A stretch of DNA of 64,000 nucleotides, taken from the NCBI RefSeq assembly GCF_001625215.2, contig NC_030382.2, forward strand, positions 49,813,364 to 49,877,363, written 5' to 3'. The translations under genes and the position numbers were made by a program. The stretch comes from Daucus carota subsp. sativus. Taxonomy: Eukaryota > Streptophyta > Magnoliopsida > Apiales > Apiaceae. Each line of letters begins with the position of its first letter. The stretch's first letter is position 1. The notes beneath the pieces were generated by a model. It did not search any database, was not told the DNA's origin, and was given only the letters and a program-made list of their open reading frames with translations. Shown piece after piece: positions 49,845-61,038 of this stretch.

Positions 49845-50490
49845 TTAGTATATTCCAGTGCAATATTGCTCTAGGGATCCCAGTTTGCTGCTGCAACAAA
49901 AAACTCCTGGAAGACCAGATACTTTTTTTCTTATTTATTATCAGTAGTATTTATGTGTATATTTTGGTCGATTGTGAAAATGATTGGTAACATACTTCAA
50001 GAGTGGGGACTTGAGACAGTCAGGAACTTCATTTCGCGTTCTTGTCCACATGAATTTAGCATAGGTTCTTGAATCCTTGAACCCGTAATCAATAAAAATG
50101 CAGAGGACAGACATGACGCGATCTGCTAGCAAGAAACATAATTGCCTATGCATGAAAATATTCTACTGATAGTTCTTCAGTTACTCTTGCATTACTGAAA
50201 TTTATAAAAACCAATATGGTCGTCCAGGTAAAGATTATAATCTGAATTTCAAATCATAAACCCGAGAGAGTTTGTCAAGGGCTTTTAACAGGGAAAATGC
50301 AGCTGATCACATGACTGAAATAGGAATCAGAAATTTACTTTGTTTCCTCAATTGATCATCGATGTTCATTGTTTCTGTTGGCAAATCCTTGACCGAAGAA
50401 ATTCTAAAGAGATCTGCAGGCCAGAACCTTAATTGTGACCGCACAATGTTTATGAGAGGCCATCCTTTAGAATCAAGATTCAGACCAACG
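49845..50490 (-). CDS. 3' part of an unrecognised gene, three consistent exons
   Basis: Minus-strand exons 50490-50339, 50122-49996 and 49890-49845 all have AG and GT borders and mutually consistent phases (1-base and 2-base carry-overs). They encode about 108 aa ending at TAA, 25 bases before the P450 start codon at 49820. Recognisable stretches are NLDSKGWPLINIVRSQLRFW, DYGFKDSRTYAKFMWTRTRN and NSKLGSLEQYCTGIY. I do not recognise the family, and no upstream exons were found in the next kilobase. It may be a truncated gene. Its closeness to the P450 on the same strand invites an erroneous fused model. Confidence 0.45.
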
Positions 50491-50969
50491 CTAAGCAGAA
50501 AAATGTAAATGTTGAAAACGCTTGATGAGTTTCAGAATCATTGTATAACCTACAGGTATGCAAGTAATAGATGAATAATGCAGTAGAAAACGGCTAAACA
50601 GTAGGTATGAAACATTATCATCTAATCAAGAATGTAAATTAGAAATTCTGCTTATCACATGTCAAGTGCCATTCTTCACCTGCTCGCTGTTCAATTATGA
50701 AATTTTGATTGTTTGAAGATTTTTGTGAGTGAAAAAAACCATAATTATTAATAAAATTGAAGTCAATAAAATTATTTGGGGGTGATTTTCAAACAGACAC
50801 GAACTATGATCACCTGATTAGAATTCGTTGCTATTCGTGAACTAATTAACTGTGCTCTTCTTCTGGTAGAAAGCTACACTTGTACTTATCACAACTTTGT
50901 CAGAATACTAGGATTAAATTTCTTGTAATCACGTCAAACATGTGCATAATGCTGTCACACAATGTCCTG
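50491..50969. other. no gene seen
   Basis: Any missing upstream exons of the preceding partial gene should lie here, but none was recognised. Confidence 0.35.
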
Positions 50970-51803
50970 TTAATTATCAAACTCATCGCTGAAGTGGACA
51001 AATGGTATCAAACTCGTCACTGATCTCCACGGGGTCTCAAGTGGCTCATTAAAGTCGCTTAATGGTATCAAACTCATCACTGCCGTTAAAAAACTAACGG
51101 AACTTTAGACGGAATGACACATTGGTTGTAGTGTTTGACATGTGGCATGCCACATAAGTTTACATGGAAATAAAGTATGCAATATTTCTATTAAATTACT
51201 TTTAGGATATAATTATCTAAATAAATGTATGGAACTAAATTTTAATATATAATTAACTAAACAACTAAGATTAACTTTTATGTTTTTTATTAGATTATAA
51301 TTATTTTTGAATAACACTGAAATGTTTTCTCTTTTAATAATTATAATTATTATTGTTGGCAAAAAAATATTTTTAAATTTTCTTTTGGAGTTTCTTGTAC
51401 CAAACAAAAATATGAAAATAAAAATATATGTAAATTTAACATATGAAGCAGCATACATTGTTCGAATTTCCAAAAACAACACATAATGTTTTGAGGTAAA
51501 TGAAAGATGGATCCAAAAACAAACATTGTTCAAGCTTAATTAATTAAAATGTTAACCGAATGAACACAAGTCTAAGAAATATCAGTGAACCTAGAATCAA
51601 AATGTTAAACTTGTCCAGCAGTTTTATAAACGCGCCACGTCAACCGCCAATGTGTCATTCCGTCAAAACCACCGTTAGGTTTTTAACGGCAGTGATGAGT
51701 TTGATACCATTAAGCGACTTTAGTGAGCCACTTGAGACCCCGTGGAGATCAGTGATGAGTTTGATACTATTTGTCTATTTCAGTGATGAGTTTGATAATT
51801 AAC
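50970..51803. mobile_element. long-terminal-inverted-repeat MITE, ~830 bp
   Basis: Arms of about 150 bases (50970-51125 and 51650-51803) are inverted copies. They start GTTAATTATCAAACTCATC and contain 'aatggtatcaaactc' three times or more. The interior is AT-rich and non-coding. No target duplication could be identified. Long arms with subrepeats suggest a Mutator-like origin. Confidence 0.7.
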
Positions 51804-53174
51804 CTCACAAATATCTAACATCAGTAGAGTCGAAAAATATTTAATTGGAGAGTGTTTGGATTTTTTATTCTTTTAATTGAATCAAGTTGTTGTAGAATAT
51901 TACACAAGTTCAAATGTTAGGTTAAAATCACTTTGAAGTTTGAACTCCTCTGATAAACAAAGAAAAACCTAGGACTCATATAACCATTAACCATCTATCA
52001 GTTTGTTAATCTCATGCTTAAAATGCTTCTTATATTTATTATGCGAAAGATTTTTCTGAAAAAACAATCTATTGTACCTCACCTCACATTATAATCCTGT
52101 TGATCAAGAATTTCGGATATCTATGTAATATGTGTGACTTTGAGCGGTTAAAGTTTGTTTTAAATCATTCTTCATTTTAAACTAAAAAAATACATATTTG
52201 CGTAGTAAATCAGTAGAAATTGACTTAAAATTAGAATTTAGTATGATATTTTTTAATAGAATGTACTTTTTTGATTAACTTATTTTATTTTTATGATGTT
52301 TAATAAAATTTAATTTTAACATAGAATAAATATTATTAAAACTATTTTTATTACTACCCTCTCATTTCATTACAGTTTTTTTTTTCACTATTTGACACGC
52401 ATTTTAAAACTTTTATAAAACATATTTCCATGACTTATTTTTGAGATTTTTTTTGTGTATAAAAATTCAAACATCAAACTTTTATTCAAACGAAAAAAAA
52501 TAAAAAATAAGTTACGAAATTTTGTTTTCAAAAAGTATTAGAACGCGTGGCAAACTCTCGTTCTTTAAGTAAACTATCCCGGGGACAGAGAGAGTATATT
52601 TTTATAAATAATCTAAATTATTAGATTTAAACTAGACATTTGTCCTATAAAATTAACCGGCGCAGAGAATACAAAACTGGCGTAAATGTGCAAGTAGAAA
52701 ATATGTTTTGCAATTCAATTATTTGCATATTTTAAAATATAATAAATTTACAGGATTTTAGAGAAGTCGGGCATGTTTGCAAATAAATATCCAATATTAG
52801 TATATTTGTCAAATTTTTAATATAAAATTACCGAAACATACAATATAAGTTGGACACTTATGACATTAATACGGTGTTTTGTTTATAAGTCCTCATTTCT
52901 GGAAAGAAGTAAGCAAAATATTACTTTTTTTATGAAAATAAATCCTTCTTTTTATTAAATAACGAATATAAACAACCCTCTTAATATGCATTTCATAAAA
53001 ATAATGTAAATAAAAAAAATCAATTAAAAGTAAACTCTCATTGTGAGAATGACTTGGTTATGTGACAACACCTAAATCACTATAAATCATAAGTCCTAAG
53101 TTTAGGGTTCAAAAGAGTGTAAATTTGTAAACAAATATGTGAAAATTAGTTTATTAGTGTTATTGAAAAACATG
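51804..53174. other. intergenic, AT-rich
   Basis: No gene. It contains the degenerate Stowaway at 52354-52594. Confidence 0.4.
52354..52594. mobile_element. degenerate Stowaway MITE
   Basis: Ends CTACCCTCTCATTTC and CGGGGACAGAGAGAG between TA dinucleotides. The imperfect terminal repeats indicate an old insertion. Confidence 0.5.
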
Positions 53175-53183
53175 TACAAAATA

Positions 53184-54233
53184 GAGGTAATTGCATATCG
53201 CACCCCCTAACTATCGTTCAAAAACGATATTGTACCCATACTTTGAGAAACTCAACTCGCACCCCTTATCTTTACAGTTCAAGCCCGAGATGCACCCCTC
53301 TGCCGTTAACTCCGTTAAGTCATTATACAAGTAATTGCAAATCGGACCCCCTAACTTACGTTCAAAAACGATATTGTGCACATACTTTTGGAAACTCAAA
53401 TCGCACCACCTATTTTTACATTTGAAAAACGATACGCGCCCCCCCCCGGGGTTAACTTCCATTAAAATACTTCATCCGTCTCAATTTACATGTCCCTTTT
53501 GCTTTTCGAGGAGTCAATTTGACTAATTTTTGACCAACTATTAGAAAATATTTATTTATTATTTTAGGAAATAAAAAGTTATATATTAAAATAGACTAAA
53601 TTTACCTAAAATATACACTTACACTATTTTAAATATAAACAATAAATATTATGTGATATTAATTATAAATAATACTTAAATTTATATAAATTTATATATT
53701 TTAGGGGGTGCGATATGCAATTACCTCTATATTTTATTCAATATATAAATTTATGTATTATTTATAATAAATATCACATAATATTTATTTATATATATAT
53801 ATAAAATAGTGTGTATTTTAAGTACTTAATATCACATAATATTTATCTATATCTATTTTAAAATCATTTGATATGTAAAATCATTTTGACTTGGGGATAG
53901 CTTAATTAAACAAAAATTGAAAACAAATATCATCAAAAAGTAAATCCAGTCTATTTTAATATGTAACATTCTATTTTCTAAAATAATAAATAAATATTTT
54001 CTCATAGTTGGTCAAAAATTAGTCAATTTGACTTCTCGAACAGCAAAAAGGACATGTAAATTGAGACGGAGGGAGTATTTTAACGGAATTTAACGGAAGT
54101 TAACGGAATTTAACGGAGGGGGTGCATATCGTTATTGAAATGTAAAGATAAGGGGTGCGAGTTGAGTTTCTCAAAGTATAGGTACAATATCGTTTTTGAA
54201 CGATAGTTAGGGGGTGCGATATGCAATTACCTC
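53184..54233. mobile_element. Mutator-like MITE with 9-bp TSD and nested Stowaway
   Basis: Termini GAGGTAATTGCATATCGCAC / GTGCGATATGCAATTACCTC are perfect, and the inverted arms extend to about 100 bases. The flanks carry the identical 9 bases TACAAAATA at 53175-53183 and 54234-54242, the duplication size of Mutator-like elements. A second, diverged copy of the left arm lies at 53330-53445. The centre is occupied by a Stowaway element. No transposase. Confidence 0.85.
53470..54075. mobile_element. Stowaway-type element nested in the Mutator-like MITE
   Basis: Ends TTCATCCGTCTCAATTTACA and TGTAAATTGAGACGGAGGGAG in inverted orientation, TA on both sides. At about 600 bases it is longer than usual because its middle carries extra AT-rich sequence with a GGGGGTGCGATATGCAATTA fragment of the host element family (about 53703-53722). 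Confidence 0.7.
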
Positions 54234-54242
54234 TACAAAATA

Positions 54243-55131
54243 ATGCATAAATGATAAATGTGTAAGAATTTAGTTTATTTGTGTTGCAGAAAAACATACA
54301 CGTAGTTGTTCTTCTGTTCTTATCCAGAAATCGTAATCAAATGGGCTGGCTGACTGGCTGTGCAGTAAGATTATAAACCTACCAAGTTGCAATAGCTCGG
54401 CCATCCTTGTAGCATCGCCAGATTGTATGCATGCCGACGTGAAATTGTGAATGTTAAGACTTAAGTGGCCAACAACTTGCTATGCAGTTTGTTCTTATCT
54501 AACACCCAATTATTTTCGTTTTTCAATAGTAGGCCGCATGCTTTGAATGATTTATGTTAACTGGCACGTTTTTTGGGTGATATCAATATATTATAGCATT
54601 GTTATCTAGATTTTTATAAATTCTGAAATTGTACACCTACATTTATGGAATCACAAAATAAAATTGGAGACAAATTTCCCAGCTTAGATTTCGTTTCGCA
54701 TAAGAACAGGATGCTGCAAAACCATGTGCAGTACTGGAGCACAATCCTTGGCAGAACGATAGATAAATAATAAGACGACAAGCTTTAACCTTAAGTAAAT
54801 TTATTCGACTTGTCAATCAATATAAAATATAATTTTATTTGCCTCGAAAAATTTTCCGTAAATTTGCAGAATATTTAATAATTATTTGGTGTAAACGAAC
54901 ATATTTCTGGTGCCCACACATAGATCTAGAAATCAGGAAAAAGATGAATTCAGCGCGTATGCACCGAGAGAGTACTGTGTCGCAAAGACTAAAGACTTGC
55001 AACTTAAAGACGGAAAAAAAAAAAAAAACCAAATCGCCGCCCGTTTGTCAACGTACACACGATAACAACTCGATATTCTAACTGTACGAGATCACACGCA
55101 GTGCATCCATGCGTTACCGCCTGTTTACCTG
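54243..55131. other. P450 spacer, partly duplicated at 58.2-59.0 kb
   Basis: About 54258-54560 matches about 58236-59000 once two Stowaways are removed from the latter (shared phrases: 'caaatgggctgg', 'aacctaccaagttgcaatag', 'gtggccaacaac', 'cacccaattattttcg'). No gene. It provides the empty sites for those insertions at 54374-54375 and 54481-54482. Confidence 0.65.
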
Positions 55132-55184
55132 TATAAATGAGGAACAAATCTGCTGGACACTGACAACACAAACGCGCGCACACA
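55060..55184 (+). promoter_or_regulatory. promoter of the second P450
   Basis: GTACGAGATCACACGCAGTG and 'atgcgttaccg' precede a TATA box TATAAATGA at 55132-55140, then a short 5' UTR ending CGCGCGCACACA before the ATG. The same order and spacing recur before the P450 at 63072. Confidence 0.65.
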
Positions 55185-56947
55185 ATGGTTTTCTCAAATC
55201 TCTTCACAGCCCTTTTTATCATTGCCATGCCTCTATTAATTTTACTCATTATTTTCATCACAAACAATAAGCATCAACAGAACAGACTTCCCCCGGGGCC
55301 TAAGAAGCTGCCACTCATTGGAAATCTTCATCAGCTTGGTCGGCTTCCTCCTCATCGATCATTTCATCACCTTTCGAAAAAATACGGCTCCCTCATGTTT
55401 CTCCAGCTCGGCTCTGTTCCAACTCTTGTCGTCTCATCAGCCGCGATGGCCAGAGAGATTTTCAAGAAGCATGACTCAGTTTTTTCTAGCCGGCCTGTCC
55501 TGTGTGTCCCGGAAAAGATAGCCTACAAGAGCTCAACTATTTCGTTTGCTCCCTATGGAGAGTACTGGAGGCAAATACGAAAGATTGCACTGGCGGAGCT
55601 ATTAAGTGCAAAGAGAGTTCAGTCTTTTAAAGGTGTTCGAGGACAAGAAGTTGCTAGTATGATTAAAACAGTCGCGGATTCTTCACCTAATCAGATTAAT
55701 TTGAGCGAGCTGATGCTTTTGCTGGCTAATAATATTGTGCTCAGGGTGGTTTTTAGTATGAAGGGCAATGGTTATGGTGAAGAGAACGCGAAGAGTGAGT
55801 TTGATGAAATACTTCATGAAACGCAACATTTGTTAGGCATGGTGAATATAGCAGACTATTTTCCCTGGATGGGTTGGCTTAACAAGTTTAACGGTGTTGA
55901 AGCAAGATTAAACAAGAATTTTAGAGATCTGGACAGGTTTTATGACAGGGCAATCCAGGAGCACCGTGAATGCCCACACAGGCCCGGACCTGAAGAGCAT
56001 GAAGATCTTGTTGATGTATTGCTCCGAATTCAGGCTGATCCAAATCAAGATATTGGACTCACTGATGACCAGATGAAAGCTATATTGACGGTAATTTTCC
56101 TTGCTCATCTGAATCAGTTTTTAAATATTTGTAAATGAAATGAACGGTGAATGATCCTGAAATGACTCATACTATCTCTGCCTTTAAATCAAGTTTGTAG
56201 CTTCTTAAATTTTTTTAGAACTTCAGGGAATTCCAACATCTCTTAAAACTTTTCATGTTTTCTTCAAACAACAAATTAAGTTTTAAAGTGTTTATAAATG
56301 ATTTACGGTTGGACTTTACAATACAGGACATGTTTGTAGCTGGAACAGACACTTCTTCAGCAACATTAGTATGGATAATGACACAACTCATCAAAAATCC
56401 ATCAGTAATGAGTAAAGCACAAGAAGAAGTAAGGCGTGTAGTCCAGGGAAAAGGGACGGTAGAAGAAAGCGATCTTCCAAAACTTGACTACTTAAAGATG
56501 ATTATAAAAGAGACATTTAGACTTCACTTGCCAGTCCCATTACTAATCCCACGAGAAACTACAGAAACACGCACTGTTGGAGGCTATGAAATTCCAGCCA
56601 AAACAAGGGTGTTTATTAATGCTACTGCAATATCTATGGATCTCCAAGTGTGGGAAGACCCGGAAGAGTTTAAACCAGAGAGATTCTTGAATAGTTCCAT
56701 TGATTTCAGAGGCCAACACTTTGAGTTATTACCATTTGGGGCAGGCCGGAGGGGTTGTCCAGGAACCAATTTCGGGGTGCTAATAATAGAGCTTGCGCTT
56801 GCTAATCTGTTGTTTAGCTTTAACTGGAGACTGCCTGATGGAATGAAGGCTGAAGATATTGATATGGAAGAGGCTATCGGCATTACTGTCCATAAGAAGA
56901 CTCCTCTTTGCCTTGTTGCTTCGCCGTATGTGTATATAGTTAATTAG
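55185..56947 (+). CDS. CYP71-clan cytochrome P450 (508 aa), intact
   Basis: Exons 55185-56090 and 56327-56947 joined in phase 0. A membrane anchor (about 1-27) precedes RLPPGPKKLPLIGNLHQLG. The I-helix motif is canonical AGTDTSS (D310, T311), ExxR is E364-R367, PERF is present and the heme loop FGAGRRGCPG has C446. All expected landmarks are intact, so it is probably active as an ER-bound monooxygenase needing NADPH-P450 reductase. Substrate unknown. Exon 1 is very similar to the gene at 63072 and also clearly related to the genes at 48035 and 57521, so the cluster grew by local duplication. It has an acidic/His insertion near residue 265 (HRPGPEEHED) that the minus-strand gene lacks. Confidence 0.93.
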
Positions 56948-57520
56948 TTCTTACACCGAGAGGAGAGGCTTAGCATTTGATGCTGCTGTCAAATTATGAT
57001 TGCATGATCTACTAGCCACCCAAGGTTAAAATCGAGAAGATGTTCTCTAATGTCAACTAAGATGGCTACCCGGCTTAGCCATTTAGCTAACGGTGTAATC
57101 GCATCAAACTGAATCAAACACCATCACGCTCAAACCTAATCTCAAAATATAAAAACAAACAAATCATAATTTTTAGCCTCAAAATGTGGCTCGATATGTC
57201 CAGACTCCGGCTTACAACACGTGACACCATATTGCTATTATAAACAAGCAATACAAGCAAGAAACATGTTGGCAGTAGTAATTAGAAGTTTTGTCTAAGT
57301 TGTATATATTTCAGCACTCCGAAACTATGAGATTTTGTTTCATTATTTTGTGTCTAACATATGAGATAGACACTCATTCTAGTCCTATAAATATAGTTCC
57401 AATCATCTGGGAGAAAAGGGGCACCTTATTGAGAATATTTACCTCCTTTATAGAGAGGGAAAGAAAGTTACTTGTATGATATTATTCATAATCTTTTGTA
57501 CTCATTATCAATAAAATTAT
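56948..57520. other. spacer between P450 gene and pseudogene
   Basis: 3' UTR of the upstream gene and AT-rich sequence; no separate gene. Confidence 0.4.
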
Positions 57521-58100
57521 TCATCAATCACTTCGATGTCTTTCAAGAAGACATGGCCCTCTCATGTTTCTACAGCTCGGCTCTATTCCAATTCTTGTAG
57601 TCTCATTAGCAGCAAAAGCCAAAGAAATTTTCAAGACGAGTGACCTGGTTTTCTCTAGCCGCCCGGCTATGTTTGCTGCAAATAAGTTAGGCCACAAGGG
57701 CTCAACTATAACTTTTGCTCCCTATGGAGAGTACTGGAGGAAAATTAAGAAATAGCACTTGTAGAGCTTTTGAGTGCAAAGAGAGTTCAATCTTTTGAAG
57801 CTGTCCGGGAACAAGAAGTTGCTCTTATGATTAAAGCCGTCGCAGAATCTTCTAATCAGGTTAATCTGAGTCCTGATGCTTTTGCTAGCTACTAATGTTA
57901 TTCTTAGAGTTGTATTTAGTATGAAGGGGAATAGTTATGGCAAAGAGAAAGTGAAGAGTGAGTCTGGGGAAATTCTTCATGAAACACAGGATCTATTAGG
58001 TATGGTAAATATTGCCGATTATCTTCCATGGATGGGTTGGTATAACAAGCTGAACAGTATTGAGGCAAGAGGAGAAAAGAATTCCAGGTGCTCTTAGACA
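57521..58100 (+). pseudogene. truncated CYP71-clan P450 pseudogene
   Basis: Similarity to the gene at 63072 begins abruptly at about its residue 54 (TCATCAATCACTTCG) and fades by 58100. The first 53 codons, the I-helix, ExxR and heme region are therefore all missing. The frame MFLQLGSIPILVVSLAAKAK...EYWRKIKK breaks at a one-base loss near 57750, giving a stop, and a small deletion follows near 57870 before the frame with NIADYLPWMGWYNKL resumes. It lacks its own promoter: the duplicated upstream block is absent. Confidence 0.88.
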
Positions 58101-58347
58101 TAAAAAAGAACATGTAAATAAATGATTGAAACGGAAATGATATAAAATAAAATTACTCTGAACGTCAAGGCACTAGAAATCTTAACCCTCTATTCAAAAT
58201 CTATCCAAGCGGGTTCAAAGAGTGCCCAATTGTGTGTAAATGTGTAAGAATCTAGTTTGTTTCTGTTATTACAGAAAACATAAACGTTGCACAATATAGT
58301 AATCCAAAAATTGCGATCAAATGGGCTGGTTGTGTAGTAAACTTATA

Positions 58348-58598
58348 CTCCCTCCGTCCCGGTCAATAGCATACATTGGGGGACGGGGGCGCGGCACGGA
58401 CTTTAATGTTTCAATATAATATAGTTCTGTAAATTATTTTTAAGATTTTCTTTTTTTGTATAAAAGTATAACATTTATACTTTTATACAAAAAAAGAAAA
58501 TTTCAAAAATAAGTTGTAGAACTATGTTTTATAAGAGCCTTAAAAAACGTGTCGAGCAGTGAAAAAGAAACGTATACAATTAACTGGGACAGAGGGAG
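58348..58598. mobile_element. Stowaway MITE, twin copy 1 (251 bp)
   Basis: CTCCCTCCGTCCCGGTCAAT ... AACTGGGACAGAGGGAG, flanked by TA (58346-58347 and 58599-58600). An internal hairpin lies around 'gtataaaagtataacattta'. It differs from twin copy 2 at one position that I can see. Confidence 0.92.
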
Positions 58599-58694
58599 TA
58601 AACCTACCAAGTTGCAATAGCTCGGTCGTCCGTGTTGCATCACCAGATTGTAGGCAGATTGCCGATGTGACTGTAAGTGGCCAACAACTAGCTA

Positions 58695-58945
58695 CTCCCT
58701 CCGTCCCGGTCAATAGCATACATTGGGGGACGGGGGCGCGGCACGGACTTTAATGCTTCAATATAATATAGTTCTGTAAATTATTTTTAAGATTTTCTTT
58801 TTTTGTATAAAAGTATAACATTTATACTTTTATACAAAAAAAGAAAATTTCAAAAATAAGTTGTAGAACTATGTTTTATAAGAGCCTTAAAAAACGTGTC
58901 GAGCAGTGAAAAAGAAACGTATACAATTAACTGGGACAGAGGGAG
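58695..58945. mobile_element. Stowaway MITE, twin copy 2 (251 bp)
   Basis: Same length and orientation as the copy at 58348-58598, with a C for T in 'actttaatg.ttcaatata'. Flanking TA at 58693-58694 and 58946-58947. Confidence 0.92.
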
Positions 58946-59148
58946 TATAAACTTTGTGCTTATCTGACACCCAATTATTTTCGGTTTTGAATAATAGGCC
59001 GCATGCTGTGAATGAGTTATCTTTTTTGGGTGATTTCCATTTATGTTAACTGCCACGTTTTTTTTGGGTGATTTCTACGTATGTTAACTTTCATGTTTTT
59101 GTTGTGTGACTTCCATGCCGGATTTGCATTGTTATCGAGAATATTATA

Positions 59149-59372
59149 CTCCCTCCATTTCGAAATGTAAGACGCTTTGACTTTTTGCACGTAGTTTAAA
59201 ATTCTTTGACCATGTATTTATATTTATTATTTTTAAAATTTTATTTTTTAAAACAAAAGTATATAGTCAAAATTTTAAAGTATATTTTTTTTTTAAAAAT
59301 GATGATTCTAGATGCTTGGTCAAACCACTTTGAAATGTGTGTAAAAAGTCAAAGCTCTTGAAACGGAAGGAG
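59149..59372. mobile_element. Stowaway-like MITE
   Basis: Ends CTCCCTCCATTTCGAAATGT and CTTGAAACGGAAGGAG with TA flanks. An 'agtcaaag' arm motif is inverted on both sides. Confidence 0.75.
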
Positions 59373-59426
59373 TAATGTATAGGAGGATGAGCTATAAAAC
59401 ACATTTTAAAATTCTAATAAAACATA

Positions 59427-59686
59427 TTCCCTCCGACCTCCGTCCCCTTACATGTCTATATTGATTTTTGACCAGCCAAATTGACTATATTTTGACTGAA
59501 CTTTACATATAACAGATAATTGAAAATAATAATAAAATTATATCATTAAAAAGTACATCTAGTCTATTTTAATATGCAACTTTTAGATTTTAGAAATAAT
59601 GAGCAGATAATTTCTACTGTTTAGTCAAAAATTGGTTAATTTAACTTCTCGAAAAGCAAAATGGACATGTAAAAGGGGACGGGGAG
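59427..59686. mobile_element. Stowaway-like MITE, same subfamily as 53470-54075
   Basis: Ends TTCCCTCCGACCTCCGTCCC and AAAAGGGGACGGGGAG, TA on both sides. The arms include 'ttacatgtc' / 'gacatgtaa' and 'ttgacc' stretches shared with the nested element at 53470. Confidence 0.75.
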
Positions 59687-59954
59687 TACATGATTGGACA
59701 CTCTAAGTGGTGAGTTTATACTACATTATCTCGGATACCGGGTTCGACCCGACATATAAGCCTAAATTATTAAAAATAAAATTCAATTAATAAATTATTT
59801 TAATTTTTTATTTTGGATAAAAGCTCAATATCTAAATTTTTAGAAATAACGAGAAATTTTTTAAAAATTTGTGTACCTATATTTTATATAAATCTTAAAA
59901 TATCTATTGAACAGTTAAAAAAATGTAAAAGGATTATTGAGAACGAATACAATA

Positions 59955-60180
59955 TCCCCCCGTCCCGCCAAGAAGCTTACGTACACTGTTTGCACGCATT
60001 TTGAGACTCTCGTAAAATATAGTTCTATAATGTATTTTTGATTTTTTTTTTTGAATAAAAGTTTAAATTTCAAACTTTTTTTAGTAATTTTAAAAAATAT
60101 ATATATATAATATAAGTATATTTTATAGGAGTCTTAAAATGCGTATATTAAAAAATAAGAACCTGGTGGGACAGAGAGAA
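59955..60180. mobile_element. Stowaway-like MITE
   Basis: Ends TCCCCCCGTCCCGCCAAGAA and TGGTGGGACAGAGAGAA, bounded by TA. The arms share 'cgcattttgagactc' / 'gagtcttaaaatgcg'. Confidence 0.7.
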
Positions 60181-60287
60181 TATACAAGTAGTATTCAACT
60201 AGAGAGAGATAGAGAGAAAGTAAGATATCTAAACTTTCTTCTTCTCATTCTTTCTGGCGTCAAAAGTAATACTTATTTTAAGTTAAC

Positions 60288-61038
60288 GGGATAAATATCA
60301 AATCGGTTTTTCTATGGTGTGCCCATGGGCACATGCTAAACGCGGAAAATTTTGTGCTTAGATCATTTTGATTGGCTCCTCTCTCTTGATAATGGTGGAC
60401 CCCCCTGCAAATACACCAACCACACCAATCAAAATCTCCCAAATACAAAAATTTCCGCGCTTAGCATGTGCCCATGGGCACATACTAGACAAACCGATAT
60501 CAAATAGTCACTCATTTCGTCCAAATGTATCAATTGAGTCATTGATTCTCAAAATGACTCAAATGAGACACTTATTAGAAAAATTTGTATTAAAAATATC
60601 ACTCTATCTTTAGTCAGAATTTTGAAAGTATTATCTATTGAGTTTCGCACATTTTTTATGAATGGTATTACATCCAAATGAAAGATCCCGAGTTGTACTA
60701 TTTTCGCTAATATTTTTAGATTTTTAAAAATTTATCTCCTATTTATTTTTATTTAAATCAAATAAAACAATCAAAAATTAAAAATAAATAGTTGATAAAT
60801 TTTTTAAAATCTGAAAATATTAGCAAAAATAGTAGAACTCGGAATCTTTCATTTGGATGTAATACCGTTCATATAAAATGTGCGAAACTCAATATATAAT
60901 ACTTTCAAAATTTCTACTAACGTTAGAGTGATATTTTTGATACAAATTTTTCCAATGAGTGTCTCATTTGAGTCAATTTGAGAATCAGTTACTTAATTGA
61001 TATATTTGGACGAAACGAGTGACCTTGATATTTATCCC
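60288..61038. mobile_element. Mutator-like MITE with nested smaller MITE
   Basis: Inverted ends GGGATAAATATCAA / TTGATATTTATCCC; the arms continue through 'gtcactcatttcgtccaaat' and its complement for more than 200 bases. The flanks TAAGTTAAC (60279-60287) and TAAATTAAC (from 61040) resemble a 9-base target duplication with one mismatch. The left arm is broken by the insertion at 60304-60496. Confidence 0.75.
60304..60496. mobile_element. 193-bp MITE with exact 9-bp TSD, nested in a MITE arm
   Basis: Ends CGGTTTTTCTATGGTG and CATACTAGACAAACCG; 'tgtgcccatgggcacatg' occurs near both ends and is itself palindromic. The 9 bases ATATCAAAT flank it at 60295-60303 and 60497-60505. Removing the insert and one copy restores the outer element's arm. 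Confidence 0.85.

Noticed and set aside
48035-50490. One fused gene model joining the unknown exons with the P450
   Set aside because: The unknown frame ends in TAA at 49845 before the P450 ATG at 49820, and the P450 has a complete N-terminal anchor of its own.
55185-56947. Assignment to the furanocoumarin (CYP71AJ psoralen synthase) subfamily
   Set aside because: The N-terminal hinge and substrate-recognition stretches do not resemble what I know of that subfamily; only CYP71-clan membership is supportable.
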